From Rostrohypoxylon terebratum (Eukaryota > Ascomycota > Sordariomycetes > Xylariales > Hypoxylaceae), in NCBI GenBank assembly GCA_022497145.1, contig MU385900.1, positions 124,001-188,000 on the forward strand: a stretch of DNA of 64,000 nucleotides, read 5' to 3'. Position numbers and translations under genes: made by a program. The notes below the pieces were generated by a model, which ran no database searches, was not told the origin of the DNA, and saw only the letters and a program-made list of their open reading frames with translations. Positions 19,715 to 31,659 of the stretch are shown here, one piece after another (within the stretch, counting starts at the first letter, position 1; each line of letters opens with the position of its first letter).

Positions 19715-20513
19715 AGGTGAAGACGTGACAAGATTCAATCTATTCATCACCCGCTCTAAGAATAGGATAGCAAAATACCTAGTACCTATCCTAGACCACC
19801 GACTAGTTCCGCTTGCTAGTTAACATCATCGAGGAAACTAGCATCACTCTTCTCCCAGGGGTATTGTACCTCCCAAGAAAAAGTGATCAAAAAACGGATG
19901 GGAAAAAGGACGACACAAAACCCCTAAGTAAACTTAGGGCATTGCGCACGGATGATCCATTGATCCTCCGATCACGTGACAGCCCCATACAAGCCTCCCC
20001 CCTTTTTTCATTTATCTTCCGTGCCCCATCGCGTTGATTCCGTGGACCCTCCGTCTAACAACGCATATCCGTCCGCTCCGTCTACTCCACATTTGTAGTT
20101 TGAATCGCTTAGAATAGCATGCGCTCATAGAAAGGTATCGTATCATACACTTTGATAGCCCAAGATTGGGACAATGCAGGACCAGCCGATGGACAAACAA
20201 GCGCTGTGCCGGGAGGTATTCCAATCTCCGTCTTTCGTCCTCCCTGCCGTTCGGCTACGATGCTGTATCTTAAAGATGCCCTGTTCTAGCGTGGCTTGCT
20301 ACCCTCAGCGATGTGCATCCATCATTATCATTCTGCGAGCAACTTCCATTGATATTTACAGCCGCTATCACTGAACATTCTCAACTATAGCTATCGAAGC
20401 CAGCCTAGACCTTTTACTTGAATTTGGTCCCAAGCAAGCCCCGACTTCATATCGAACCTTTCGATTCACGATATATCCCATCTTAGGTTACCCAATATCT
20501 ACCTGTCCTAGCC
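19715..20513. other. upstream region of the MFS gene
   Basis: Contains the right target copy of the hAT-like element, a CCTAGTACCTATCCTAG-type patch (about 19777) and a pyrimidine-rich leader before the MFS start. The short frame at 19813-20037 has no recognisable feature. Confidence 0.4.
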
Positions 20514-22179
20514 ATGTCGTCCAAGACAGATTCAGACGTGGAGAAAGCATCTGATCCAGTTACAGTAGACCCCATTGCACCGGAAGAGAATGTTGTCGAT
20601 TGGGATCCGAATGATACTGATAACCCACACAACTGGAGAAGCGGAAAGAAATGGCGACATATCATTCTAGTATCATTGCTAGCCCTAGTAACGTGAGCGT
20701 CATCCTCTCATCGCTGCCTGGAAATTCTAGAAACAGCTCCTAACATGATAGGTACTTCTTGTATAGTAATATGGGTCCAACCACTTGTGCAGCTGGTATC
20801 AGCCAAATTGTCCAAGAATTTGAGATTACGTCAGACACCTTAACTACCCTGGCCATCACCATCTATGTTCTTGGCTTAGCACTGGGGCCAATGTTCATCT
20901 CACCTCTTAGCGAGGTATATGGTCGCCTGCCAGTCTATCACGGCGCCGTGATTGGATTCTTGGCCTTTTAGGAACTGCCCTCAGCCAGACGACTGCTCAG
21001 TTCATGGTATTCCGCTTTTTCTCTGGGGCAATGGGCGGCGTCCCGATGGCTTTGGGTGGCGGTACCATTGCAGATCTTACGGCCCCTGCCGAGAGGGCCA
21101 TGGCAATGGCTTTATTCAGCTTGGGACCTCTCACAGGACCTGTAAGTATTTACTACCGATATGTGACATCTTGCTTCAATTTGGCCGAGTTCTAAACACC
21201 TAAATATAGGTTCTTGGCCCGTTACTTGGTGGCTTCATCGCCGGTGGTGCAGGATGGCGGTGGACTTTTTGGTTCCTTGTAATCCTCGGTGGCTCTATTG
21301 AAATTGCATGCATCACCTTGATGCGTGAAACTCACCCAAAAGTTCTACTCGATCGCAGGGTTTCCCGTCTAAGAATGTCGACAGGCAACCCAAAGTTGGA
21401 GTCGAAACTGACTCGAGCCAATGTCACTCCCCAGCAGATGCTTATCCAGGCCCTTGTTCGTCCTACCATGCTTCTGATCCGCTCTCCTATCCTACTCATC
21501 ATTTCACTATACGTCGCAGTGGTATTTGGGACCTTGTATCTCCTATTCATCACATTTGTTCCTGTCTTCGAAGGACAATACGGATTCACTACCACTGTAT
21601 CTGGATTGACCTACCTCGGTCTCGGTACTGTTTTACTCGCAGCTATGGCTACATTTACTTTAACGAGTAATCGTATACAGGCTGCGCGCATGAAAAAAGA
21701 AAATCTAGAACAGCCTCGACCGGAATATCGCCTCATCCTCATGATTGCTTTTAGCCCTCTTGTAGGACTTGGCTTGTTTCTGTACGGATGGACGACTGAA
21801 TACAGGGTGCATTGGATCGTACCAATAATCGGCACTTTCATCACTGGCTTTGGTGCTTATTTCGTACTTGTAGGTTCCCATTACTTTCATTCTCGCGAAG
21901 GTTGATGTTTTACTTACCAATGCTTAGATGCCTGCCCAGCTCTATCTCATTGATCTATTTGGGTCTGCCGGGGCTGCATCTGCTCTTGGTGCGAACAATC
22001 TCTTGCGAAGTATGGCTAGTACATTTTTGCCTTTGGCTGGACCTCCAATGTACGATACACTCGGATATGGATGGGGAAACACACTCTTGGGTTTTCTCGC
22101 GCTGGCTTTCGTTCCAGGTCCCATCTTGTTCTACAAATTTGGAGAGAGACTTCGAGCCAAGACCCAGGTGAAGATGTAG
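20514..22179 (+). pseudogene. MFS multidrug-type exporter (DHA1-like), frameshifted
   Basis: Twelve-helix major facilitator resembling fungal DHA1 drug and toxin exporters; it probably once exported the product of the adjacent PKS. Exons are 20514-20692, 20752-21141, 21210-21869 and 21928-22179, with introns 20693-20751, 21142-21209 and 21870-21927. Visible are the N-terminal DWDPNDTDNPHNWRSGKKW, motif A-like SEVYGRLPVYHG, MVFRFFSGAMGGVPMALGGG, LFSLGPLTGP|VLGPLLGGF and the end KFGERLRAKTQVKM. Near 20970 the run GCCTTTTAG stops the frame, and the continuation LGTALSQTTAQFMVFR lies in another frame, as if one T were missing. Everything downstream is intact. An intron that would hide the break would delete the conserved GRLP motif. 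Either a recent inactivation or a homopolymer error. Confidence 0.8.
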
Positions 22180-23401
22180 ACCAATAAACACGATGCATCC
22201 TACTAACATCAGTGATTTCTAAAGGATCTTCAAGACATAGCTCAGTATATATTAGATAGTGGGACAGATTGAATTTTAGGGGCGGCAAGATAAATGAGGG
22301 GGCTAGCACGACTACAGGCATCATCACCTTCATACATGCCTCGCTACCTAATACTTTGCTATAGAACCAATTCGAAGAGAGTACATAGCCATTTGTTATC
22401 GAAATTCTTGACGTACGATCAATTTAAATTGCGTGACACCTGTAGTCACCTTAAATTGCCTGGTACCTATTATAGAAGAATGCCCTGGGTCAGATTTTTC
22501 TTGGAGCCGGAGGAAATGCGATATCAATGTTGCCGATGATGTCAAGCGGGACCGAGATTATTCACCACATCACCGCTACCTATCTATCTGGCGGTATTGA
22601 TGCAAGGATTACTGCATCAAGGAAATGGCACGTTACTGTACCATGTGTAGTGCTAGGACACAGGGAATTAATCTAATACTCAACGTTCTTTCGAGATATG
22701 CACTGCAAAACCCCGGCTCCCATACGTCAATTGAGACTGGGTAGAAACTAACCTAGCGAGGTGCTCATGTCATCTCTAGCCGAAAGAGGCTGTTCGGAAA
22801 ATCCTTTAAATGTGGGATGTCTCCATGTTCCGATGATTCGTTCGCCTTGTCTTATGTCTTAGTAATAATCTTAATACGGAATTCCTTGTAATCTATCGGA
22901 AACCTCCCTAGTAGCTCAGTTCCGGTACCAGTCGGGAATTTTCTATCTCCTATTGTATCTAGCCTTGTAGTTTTTGGGAAGGTCTAGGTCATCTCAGCTG
23001 TCAACAGCCTCAGCCTCAGATCAGTCATGGCTTGGCTCCGAATGTTGACCACGCTCCCTGACCACGCGTCATACCGTATCTATTCGGGTATACACTCTCC
23101 AAACGTGTCAAGACTACCACATTCTCCGAATGAGAAATGCTATCAAGATATGACTACTATATCTTTGATGCATAAATGCAAACCTCTAAAGTAGTTAAAA
23201 TCAAGCACAGATGGCCCTAATATGGTTCGGTTCACCTGCCTCTATTCAACAGAGCTTATCCTTTCCATCCAACTAGACGTACGACTTCAACGCCATCTAT
23301 CCTACTTCAATACCTCATATTCGAGCTCCCATTGTGCCACTTATTTCTACATCTTTAATCGATATTTTACCGATTAAATCATATCCAAAGCTTTTTCCAA
23401 A
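22180..23401. other. PKS promoter region
   Basis: About 1.2 kb between the MFS 3' end and the PKS start. The last 130 bases are pyrimidine-rich (cctctattcaacag, catccaactag, ccatctatcctacttc) and AT-rich just before the ATG at 23402 (context ccaaaATGA). No coding frame recognised. Confidence 0.4.
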
Positions 23402-26400
23402 ATGACGGACACTCCTTTAGAGCCGATTGCAGTCATAGGCTTCGGGTGCCGCTTCCCTGGAGGCGCTGACACCCCCTCCAAGCTCTGGTCTGTCCTCCGT
23501 GACCCTGAGAACCTTAGCAAGAAACCTCCAACGGATCGCTTTAACGTGGATGCCTTCTACCACCCCGTCGGCACCCACCATGGCACCACAAACGCCACAC
23601 AGTCCTACTGGTTAGAGGACTCGGAGCGAAGCAACGTGGCACAATTCTATGCCGGCTGCTTTAACATCCAGCCGGCCGAGGTAGATGCTATGGATCCGCA
23701 ACAGCGAATCCTCATGGAAGTTGTCTACGACGGCCTTTGCGCCTCGGGCCAACCGATGGAGAAGCTCCGCGGCTCCGACACGGCCGTGTATGTAGGACTA
23801 ATGTGCGATGGTTATCAGTCTATGTTGACGAGTGATTGGGAAACCTTCCCTCGCTACACTGTAACGGGTGTGGAGAGGGGCATTCTGGCAAACCGTCTGT
23901 CTTACTTCTTTGATTGGCACGGTCCGAGTATGACCGTTGATACGGCTTGTTCAAGCAGTATGGTGGCACTAGACCAGGCCGTTCAAGTGCTTCGAAGCGG
24001 CAAGTCTAAGATGGCAGTGGCAGCTGGTGCTAACTTGATTTTAACTCCTGGTATCCAACACCCTTATTCGTCATCCATAGCAGAGAATCCGACACTAACC
24101 AAGATCATAGTCATGCATATAAACGAGGCCAGTCTCGGTATGCTTTCTCCAAGCGGTCGCTGTGCGATGTGGGATACATCTGCGGACGGCTATACGCGAG
24201 GTGAAGGTGTCGCCGCGGTCTTTATAAAGACATTGTCCCAAGCGCTAGCAGATAATGACCCAATCCAATGCATTCTTCGTGAGACCGGTGTGAACCAAGA
24301 TGGTCGAACCCCCGGTCTTACCATGCCCAGCAGCTCGGCGCAAGCGCGGCTGATCCAAGAGTGCTACGCGAGAATCGGACTTGATCCCGTCAACAACCCC
24401 AGCGACAGGCCGCAGTTCTTTCAGGCCCATGGCACGGGTACCCAAGCCGGTGATCCGCAAGAAGCAGATGCGATATCGAGTGCCTTCTTCCCTCCGAAGT
24501 CACCAGCAACTGACGATGGCAATAAGATGCTAGTCGGCTCTATTAAAACCGTTATCGGCCACACCGAAGGGATTGCCGGAGTAGCGAGTATTATCGCAAC
24601 ATCGTTGGCACTCAAAAACGGCATCGTCCCTCCTAACCCACATTTTCGCAATTTGAATCCCAAGGTTGCTCCCTTCTTCAAAAACCTTGATATCCCTACT
24701 ACTCCGGTAGCGTGGCCAACTACAGATGGTGGAGTCAAAAGGGCGAGCGTCAACAGGTAAGCCCAACCCTAACCCCAGATTTTAAACCCTTATCCCTCAT
24801 TACCCCTAACCCTTACCCCTTATGATCTCCACCCTAACCCCAACCAACACCCAACCCCAAGAATTCGGACTTTTGCATCTAATTTTACCCCTATTTAATG
24901 TATCTTTGCTGCTAAGCTGGAGATGAGTAATTCTAATTAAAATGTAGTTTCGGCTTCGGCGGCACGAACACCCATGCAATTCTTGAAGAATATGTTCCAA
25001 TTCCCAAGACCAATGTCGAGGCATCACCGAGCGTCCTTTTCACACCCCTGACCTTCTCGGCTCACTCCGAGACAGCGCTCCGGAATATGCTATCATGGCA
25101 TCTCGATTACCTCCGAGCCAATCCCAAGGCGTCATTCGCGGACATTGCGTACACCTTGCAACACAGGCGCTCCACTTTGACCTACCGCAAGGCCATTGCC
25201 GCGACGACTATTAGAGAGGCGGTCCGCGCTCTTGAGGATGTAACGAGTGATGATACTATTGACCTTAGCACCCGATACAACACTCCCCAGAATGCAAAAA
25301 TACTGGGAGTGTTCACTGGTCAGAGAGCTCAATGGCCGCGAATGGGTGCTCGGCTCATCGAATCTTCTCCATTCGCCGCTTCGCGCATCGATGACTTGGA
25401 TGCCGTTGATGAAGCAGAAAAGCACTTCAAGTCCCAGAACACGTTTGCGCGAAAGCTGAAAGTCGACACAGCTTACCACAGCGCGCACATGGATACATCC
25501 GCCGGGCCGTATCTTGCCTCTTTACGGAGTGCTGGCTTCACGGCCCCTAAGAATGATGTTTCCGGCACTGCATGGTTCTCAAGTGTACACGAGGGCAAGA
25601 CCATGACGCGGGAGGCGCTTTCAGCACAATACTGGACCGATAATATGTGCAATGCAGTCTTGTTTTCGGGTGCTCTCGCGCAAGCCACACAGACAATTGG
25701 CGAATTCGACCTTGCCATAGAAGTTGGTCCTCACCCAGCTCTTAAGGGCCCCGCTATAGCCACAATTGGCAACATCCCTTATACTGGACTACTCTCTCGA
25801 GCTCAGGGCGATATTGAACAGCTGAGTACCGCGCTAGGATATGTATGGACTCAACTTGGTTTCGACAGCGTTCAGTTTTCGGCCGTTCAGGCTCTTCTAT
25901 CTGGTATCGAGAGCAATACTGTTCTAGACGACCTCCCGCCTTATCCCTTCGAACATCAGCGAACCTACTGGACAGAAAGCCGGATCGCCAACCATTTTAA
26001 GAACCGCAGCATCTCGCATGCGCCCAACCCCGTCCTGGGTACGCGATGTGCTGAGGCGAACACCCCCGGTGAAATCTCATGGCGTAATGTCCTAAGGCAG
26101 AAGGAAATCAGTTGGCTCAAAGGCCACATGCTTCAGGGGCAAACTGTGTTTCCCGCTACGGGCTATGTCAGTATGGCGATTGAGGCCATCAAAGCGATTG
26201 CCCTTGATAACAGTCCTAATACTCCGATCGGTGTATTGAAATTAACTGACGTGGAGATCGGTCGTGCTATCACTTTTGACGATGACAACTCCAGCGTTGA
26301 AATCATACTTAATGCATCTTCAGTCGATGTGACTGAGGCAGCTGTATCTGCGGAATGGGCACGCTACTCCGTTATTGCTGGTAGCGCCGTTTTGAACGCC

Positions 26401-29400
26401 AAGGGACGAGTTGTATGCCAGTTTTCCACACCTGAGCCAGATAGAATTCCTCTCGTGATGTCCGACGATAACTACGACTTAGTCAACATCGACACGAAGC
26501 ACTTCTATGACAACTTATCTGGAGTCGGATACGGCTATTCGCCACCATTCCAAGGCTTACACAACATTCGTCGCAAACTAGGCTACGGTGTGGGAACTCT
26601 GTCTGATCAATCCGGATCAGCGTGGGAAGACAATCTCGTTATTCACCCTGGGACTCTAGACTCGGCTTTGCAGACAGTCTTCGCGGCGTGGGCCTGTCCT
26701 AGCGATCCGCAAATATGGTCCCTCCATGTCCCCGTCTCTATCACCACCATAACTATCAACCCATATTACACTCAGATGGGAGGCGGTGGTAAACAGAGCA
26801 ATATGCAGTTCGAGACATATATCCGGAGCAAGAACCAATCTAAGATTATAGGAGACATCTACTTGAATGCCGAAGATGGCTCCCATGGGTTCTTGCAGAT
26901 GGAGGGTGCGACAATGGTGCCATTCAGCCCAGCTACTGCCAAGAACGACTTGCCCTTGTTCTCCCAGTTCCAGTACACAGTTGCATCGCCTGATGGTGAT
27001 CTTTCAACCGCTGGGGAGAGTTTAACACCGTATGAAATTCAAGTCTATAAAGACGTCGATCGTATTTCTTATTGGTATGCTCGAAATATTTCGAAGGCGA
27101 TTCCCGCCAATGAGCGTCATGGCCTTCTTCCTCACTACCAGAATTACTTGAAGTGGTGTGATCGAATGGTAGGCATGGTTAGTCGAGATGAGCTCCCAAA
27201 GGTTTCCGCAGAGTGCAACACCGACACATACGAGGATGTTACTCGCATCTTAGCCCGATACCAAGACCGTTTAGATATCCGTTTCGTCCAAGCTGTGGGG
27301 GATAACTTGGAGCACGTCATTCGCGAAGGGACTTCTATGCTCGAATACATGAATAAGGATGGTATGCTTCGAGCCTTCTACGAGGAGAATGCCTTATGTG
27401 CTGGACCTACCACTCGATGGCTTGCTCGAATCCTTAGCCAGATTTCCTCCCGTTATCCCGGCATTAACATTCTTGAGGTTGGAGCTGGAACCGGAGCTAC
27501 AACATCCGCAATTTTAGGTTCTATCGGTGATGCTTATGCCTCTTATACGTTCACAGATATATCCAGTGGATTTTTCATGGCTGCTGAAGAGCGATTTGGA
27601 AAACAGACTAATCGTATGGCGTTCAAGACTTTCAATATGGAGAAAGAGCCCGCGGGACAAGGGTATGTCGAGGGCGAGTACGATGTTGTTGTAGCTGTAA
27701 ATGTGCTACACGTTTCCGTCGATATGGTAGGTCAAGATAGGGACCACTCTAGGACCGTAAAAAGTACTGACTCTTCTTTATAGGAAAACACCTTGGCTAA
27801 CGTCCGTCGGCTTTTGAAACCCGGCGGATTCTTGGTCGTGGGTGAGCTCACATCTACTGACTTGCTATTCACTGGCATGACAGTTGGCACACTACCCGGG
27901 TGGTGGATCGGCGCCGAAACAGGTCGTACTTGGGGGCCATTGCTCAACTTGACTCAGTGGGATTCGGCCTTGAAGAACACCGGTTATGCAGGAATTGACA
28001 CGGTGACTCCGGATATCAGTGCATCACTACCGTTCAGCGTCTTTGTCGCACAAGCCGTCGATGACAAGACTTCGATGCTGCGCAATCCTCTAGCTGTTGA
28101 AAAACACCCTGAAGGTATAAACACGGACAACCTTGCCATTATCGGAGGAACAACATACTCCGTTAACAAGCTCGGTCGGGACACTAGCGATATTCTCTCG
28201 TATCGCTTCCGCAATAAGCAATTCTTCAACACTATAGAAGAATTCGCGTCTTCTGAGATGGCGAACGCAGCGGCGATTACTGTCCTTTCCCTCACCGATC
28301 TAGATGAGCCTTACTTAAAGAACCTCACAAAGATCAAGTTCGAAGGGCTCAAAACGTTATTTGCTGCAGCAGGCACCTTAGTCTGGTTAACACAGGGCTC
28401 TCGAGAGGACAATCCTTACGACTACATGATGACAGGTCTCATCAACACGATCAAGACCGAGTATCCCACCATGACAGCTCAGACGTATGACTTGGATGCA
28501 GAAACCGGTATCGAAAACAGCACGGCAAATGATCTTGCGCAAATGCTGCTGAGACAGGTTGCTCTCCGCCGCTGGGGCGATGATAATGAGCTAATGTGGT
28601 CCACCGAATCCCAAGTCTTTATCAGCAAAGGCAAGCAACTCATTACCAGACTTAAGCCGGACGCGCAGAAGAACGACCGATACAACGCTCGAAGGAGAGA
28701 CGTCTTCACGGCCGTCAATCCCAACAAGGAAGTTCTCGAACTCGTGGGGACAGGCCAAGACCAAAACAAGGCTCTAGAATTGCGGAAGGTATCGCCTTTA
28801 GTTCATGATCAAATACCGTCAACGCAATTCCGCACTGTCAGAATAACTCACTCGCTGCTCCAAAGTGTTGCTGTCGGCACGGCTGGCTTCTTCAGGCTGT
28901 GTGTGGGAGTCGACATCAAAACTGGTGACATGGTTCTTGGTCTATCCGACTCCAATAGGTCACCTGCAAACATACCAGCACATAACTGCATCGCACTAAG
29001 TGAGACATCCGCATCATCGACACTCGCTTCAGTCGCAGCTCATCTTATCGCGGAGCATGTTCTATCGCTTACACCCGAGGGGGCCACTCTGCTTGTCAAT
29101 GAAGCAGACTCATCTGTTCAGTTCGCGTTGCAAGCCAAGGTCAGTTCCAAGAATGTTAGGACGATATTCACGACCGGTACTTTCGGACAGGAAAAGAATG
29201 ACCACTCGATTTTCCTCCATCCTCATTTTCCGCAGCACGTTATCCGTTCCTTGGTCCCCGCTTCGACCGCGGTCTTCGTTCACTTCTCTCGCGGCACTCA
29301 ATCAGACGCTATCAGAGATACGCTTGTCAACCATCTCCCAGCGGCCTGCGTGAGAGTCTCAGAGGATGCATTGTTAGGTCTTGAAGTCAAGTCATTTTCC

Positions 29401-30972
29401 GAGGCCAACTTAGCTCAAGCTCTTCAGAAAGCCTACGAGGGAGCTCGCGCGTCTAGTTTTTCTGCGGTTGAACCCGCTTCGCTCGAAGACGTCTCCAAGC
29501 ACACGACCACTGGAGAGGCCTTGACCGTTCTGGATTGGACATCCAGTAGCTCTGTTGCTGCTAGAGTACAGACAATTGACTCAGGAACTTTATTCCGTGC
29601 TGACAGGACCTATCTCTTCGTGGGCATGGCTGGTGAACTCGGACAGTCATTTGCGAAATGGATGATCGAACACGGAGCCCGCTATGTTGTCCTCACGAGT
29701 CGCACGCCCAAGGTAAATGCACGGTTTGTCAAAGACATGGAAAAACTGCACGGCGCCATCGTCAAGAGTGTCTCACTTGACATCACGTCGCCCGAGTCCC
29801 TTCGTTCAGTTCATAAGACCATTACAGCTACACTTCCGCCTATCGGAGGTCTTATGCACGGCGCTATGATCCTGGACGACGAGATTCTGCGTAATATGAC
29901 GCATGAGCAATTCGTCCGCGTAGCTAAGCCAAAGGTTGTAGGAGCTCAACTTCTTGACGAACTATTCTATGACGACACGTCTCTTGAATTCTTCATCTGC
30001 TGCTCCAGTATCTCGTCCGTTATCGGCTGGAGTGGTCAGAGCAACTACGCATCCGCCAACGATTACATGAGCTCCTTGATGTGTAACCGACGTAAGCGTG
30101 GAGTTCCCGGATCCACGATCAGCATCCCTGCGGTCCTAGGCGTAGGGTACGCAGCACACTCCGACACCTTCGATTTCGATTATATCAAGTCGATTGGCTA
30201 CATCAATATCGGCGAGGAAGATCTTCATGCCCTTTTCGCAGAAACCGTGCTTTCGGGTCGCCCCGGGCAGCCTTCGGAAGTGAAGGCACAAGTCGCTACG
30301 GGCGTCAACTACGTGCCTGCGGATCTCGATGTCAGGGAGGCGCACAAGCGGGACGTGCGATTCAGCCACTTCGTCCTACATGAAGACACCAACAGCGGGG
30401 TCAAGGCACAGGGAGGCAAATCTGGTGTGCGAGTTAAGGTGCAGCTGCAGGACGCCAAAAATGGTGACGAGGCATACGCAATCAGCCGCGACGCATTCCT
30501 GTCACATCTCAAGCGCATGCTCCGCATCCCCGAGGAAGAGAAGGTTGCCGATTCGCTTACTCTCATGGAGCAGGGTGTTGATTCACTCGTAGCCGTCGAT
30601 ATTCGGTCGTGGTTCCTCAAGGAATTGGAGGTTGACGTGCCCACACTCAAGATCCTGGGAGGTGGCACCATCGCCGACTTGGTCAAGACGGCGCTCGATA
30701 AGATGCCCAGCTCACAGCCAGAGACGGTTGCGCCAAGATCGGAAGAGACGCCAACATTGGTAGCTGCCAAGGCGGATGCACCCGAGCAGACGACAAGCTC
30801 ATCGCCAAACACAACAGGTAGCCCCATCTTGTCGCCTGAGCAATCTCATTCTTCCGGTACTCCTTCCGAGCCCGACTCTGACTTGACGTCTCCCCCCGCC
30901 ATTCATGTCACAGACAAGATTGGCGCCATCGTTACTGTGACGGAGGTTGAAGTGAGCGATATTGAAGCTTGA
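23402..30972 (+). CDS. highly reducing polyketide synthase with a deleted AT core (KS-atΔ-DH-MT-KR-ACP)
   Basis: Iterative type I PKS of about 2420 residues. Exons are 23402-24050, 24111-24756, 24948-27726 and 27784-30972; the 60-nt first intron is in frame. KS: active Cys in VDTACSSSMVALDQ (about 183), His in QAHGTGTQAGD (about 323) and in IGHTEGIAG (about 366). AT: FTGQRAQWPRMG (about 553) is followed by DLDAVDEAEKHF, FARKLKVDTAYHSAHM (about 607), so roughly 180 residues with the GHSxGE serine are missing in frame. DH: GHMLQGQTVFPATGY (about 823) and HPGTLDSAL (about 997). C-methyltransferase: LEVGAGTGATT (about 1273). KR: VGMAGELGQ (about 1970) and SNYASANDY (about 2112). ACP: EQGVDSLVAVD (about 2289). 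There is no ER. A Ser/Pro/Thr-rich tail after the ACP resembles the linker of PKS-NRPS hybrids, but no condensation domain follows. As it stands it cannot load extender units by itself. Confidence 0.9.
24757..24947 (+). repeat. PKS intron with degenerate telomere-like (CCCTAA) runs
   Basis: GT-AG intron of 191 bases that splits the Ser codon before FGFGGTNTHA. Its first 110 bases are built of CCCTAA-like units (caaccctaaccccag, acccctaacccttacccc, ccaccctaaccccaacc). TTAGGG is the usual telomere repeat of filamentous ascomycetes. The other introns in the gene are 57-60 bases, so this intron looks expanded by an interstitial telomere-like insertion. Confidence 0.65.
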
Positions 30973-31659
30973 GGTGAAGAAACATCAGTTAGGATTTGGT
31001 TTCAAATTTCTCATGCGCCGCCAGTGATCGAATGTTCGAGGGTAACGGGATTCCTATTTATTGTACACGAGTTCCATCTCATCCGTCTTAATGTATACCT
31101 ATCATGTTTTTCATTCGGTATCAGTCCATCCTATAGGATATCATGCAATATATATATAAAATATTTTCGAAAAGTCATCAGCGGCGATCATAAGAAAGAG
31201 AGTAGGAAATACTGATGTTGTGGTTGTATGTTGTAGCAGAGAAGAGTGATCCGTGGATGAATTCATGGATGGATGAAGGGATGATGGATGATAGATGATA
31301 GATAGCACTGGACAGGTCGTAGTTGGTTGGGGTTTAGGCCGTGAACAGCGCGTCTAAAAGGGTATTAGCTCACTAACAGGTCAGCCAGGGCTAAAAAATA
31401 ATGCTTCCACCTGGAGTTACAGATAGTCCGAGTGCGCTAGGCCCCCTGTATTTATGAGATTTAGTGACAACTTACAAGATCCTAACAATCCATGGATGTA
31501 TTATCCAAGCTCCTGGGAATTAGCATCCATGGATATCCTTAGAGGAAATATCTAGTTAAGCCCAAAAAAAGCCCTGGAGGAGTCAACTCCTCACTATATC
31601 CACTGAAGGCATAAGCCACACGATGTAAAGTCAACAATTTTCTTTACTAAGAGGGGTAT
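30973..31659. other. intergenic between PKS and MFS_5 gene
   Basis: PKS 3' region, with a GGATGGATGA/GATAGATGATAGAT low-complexity tract at about 31255-31305 and an inverted pair near 31490-31535 (aatccatggatgt / catccatggatat). No coding frame recognised. Confidence 0.4.

Noticed and set aside
20913..20970. Intron in the MFS gene removing the frameshift
   Set aside because: It would delete the conserved motif GRLPVYHG.
31255..31305. GATGGATG low-complexity tract as a regulatory array
   Set aside because: Imperfect simple repeat, common in fungal spacers.
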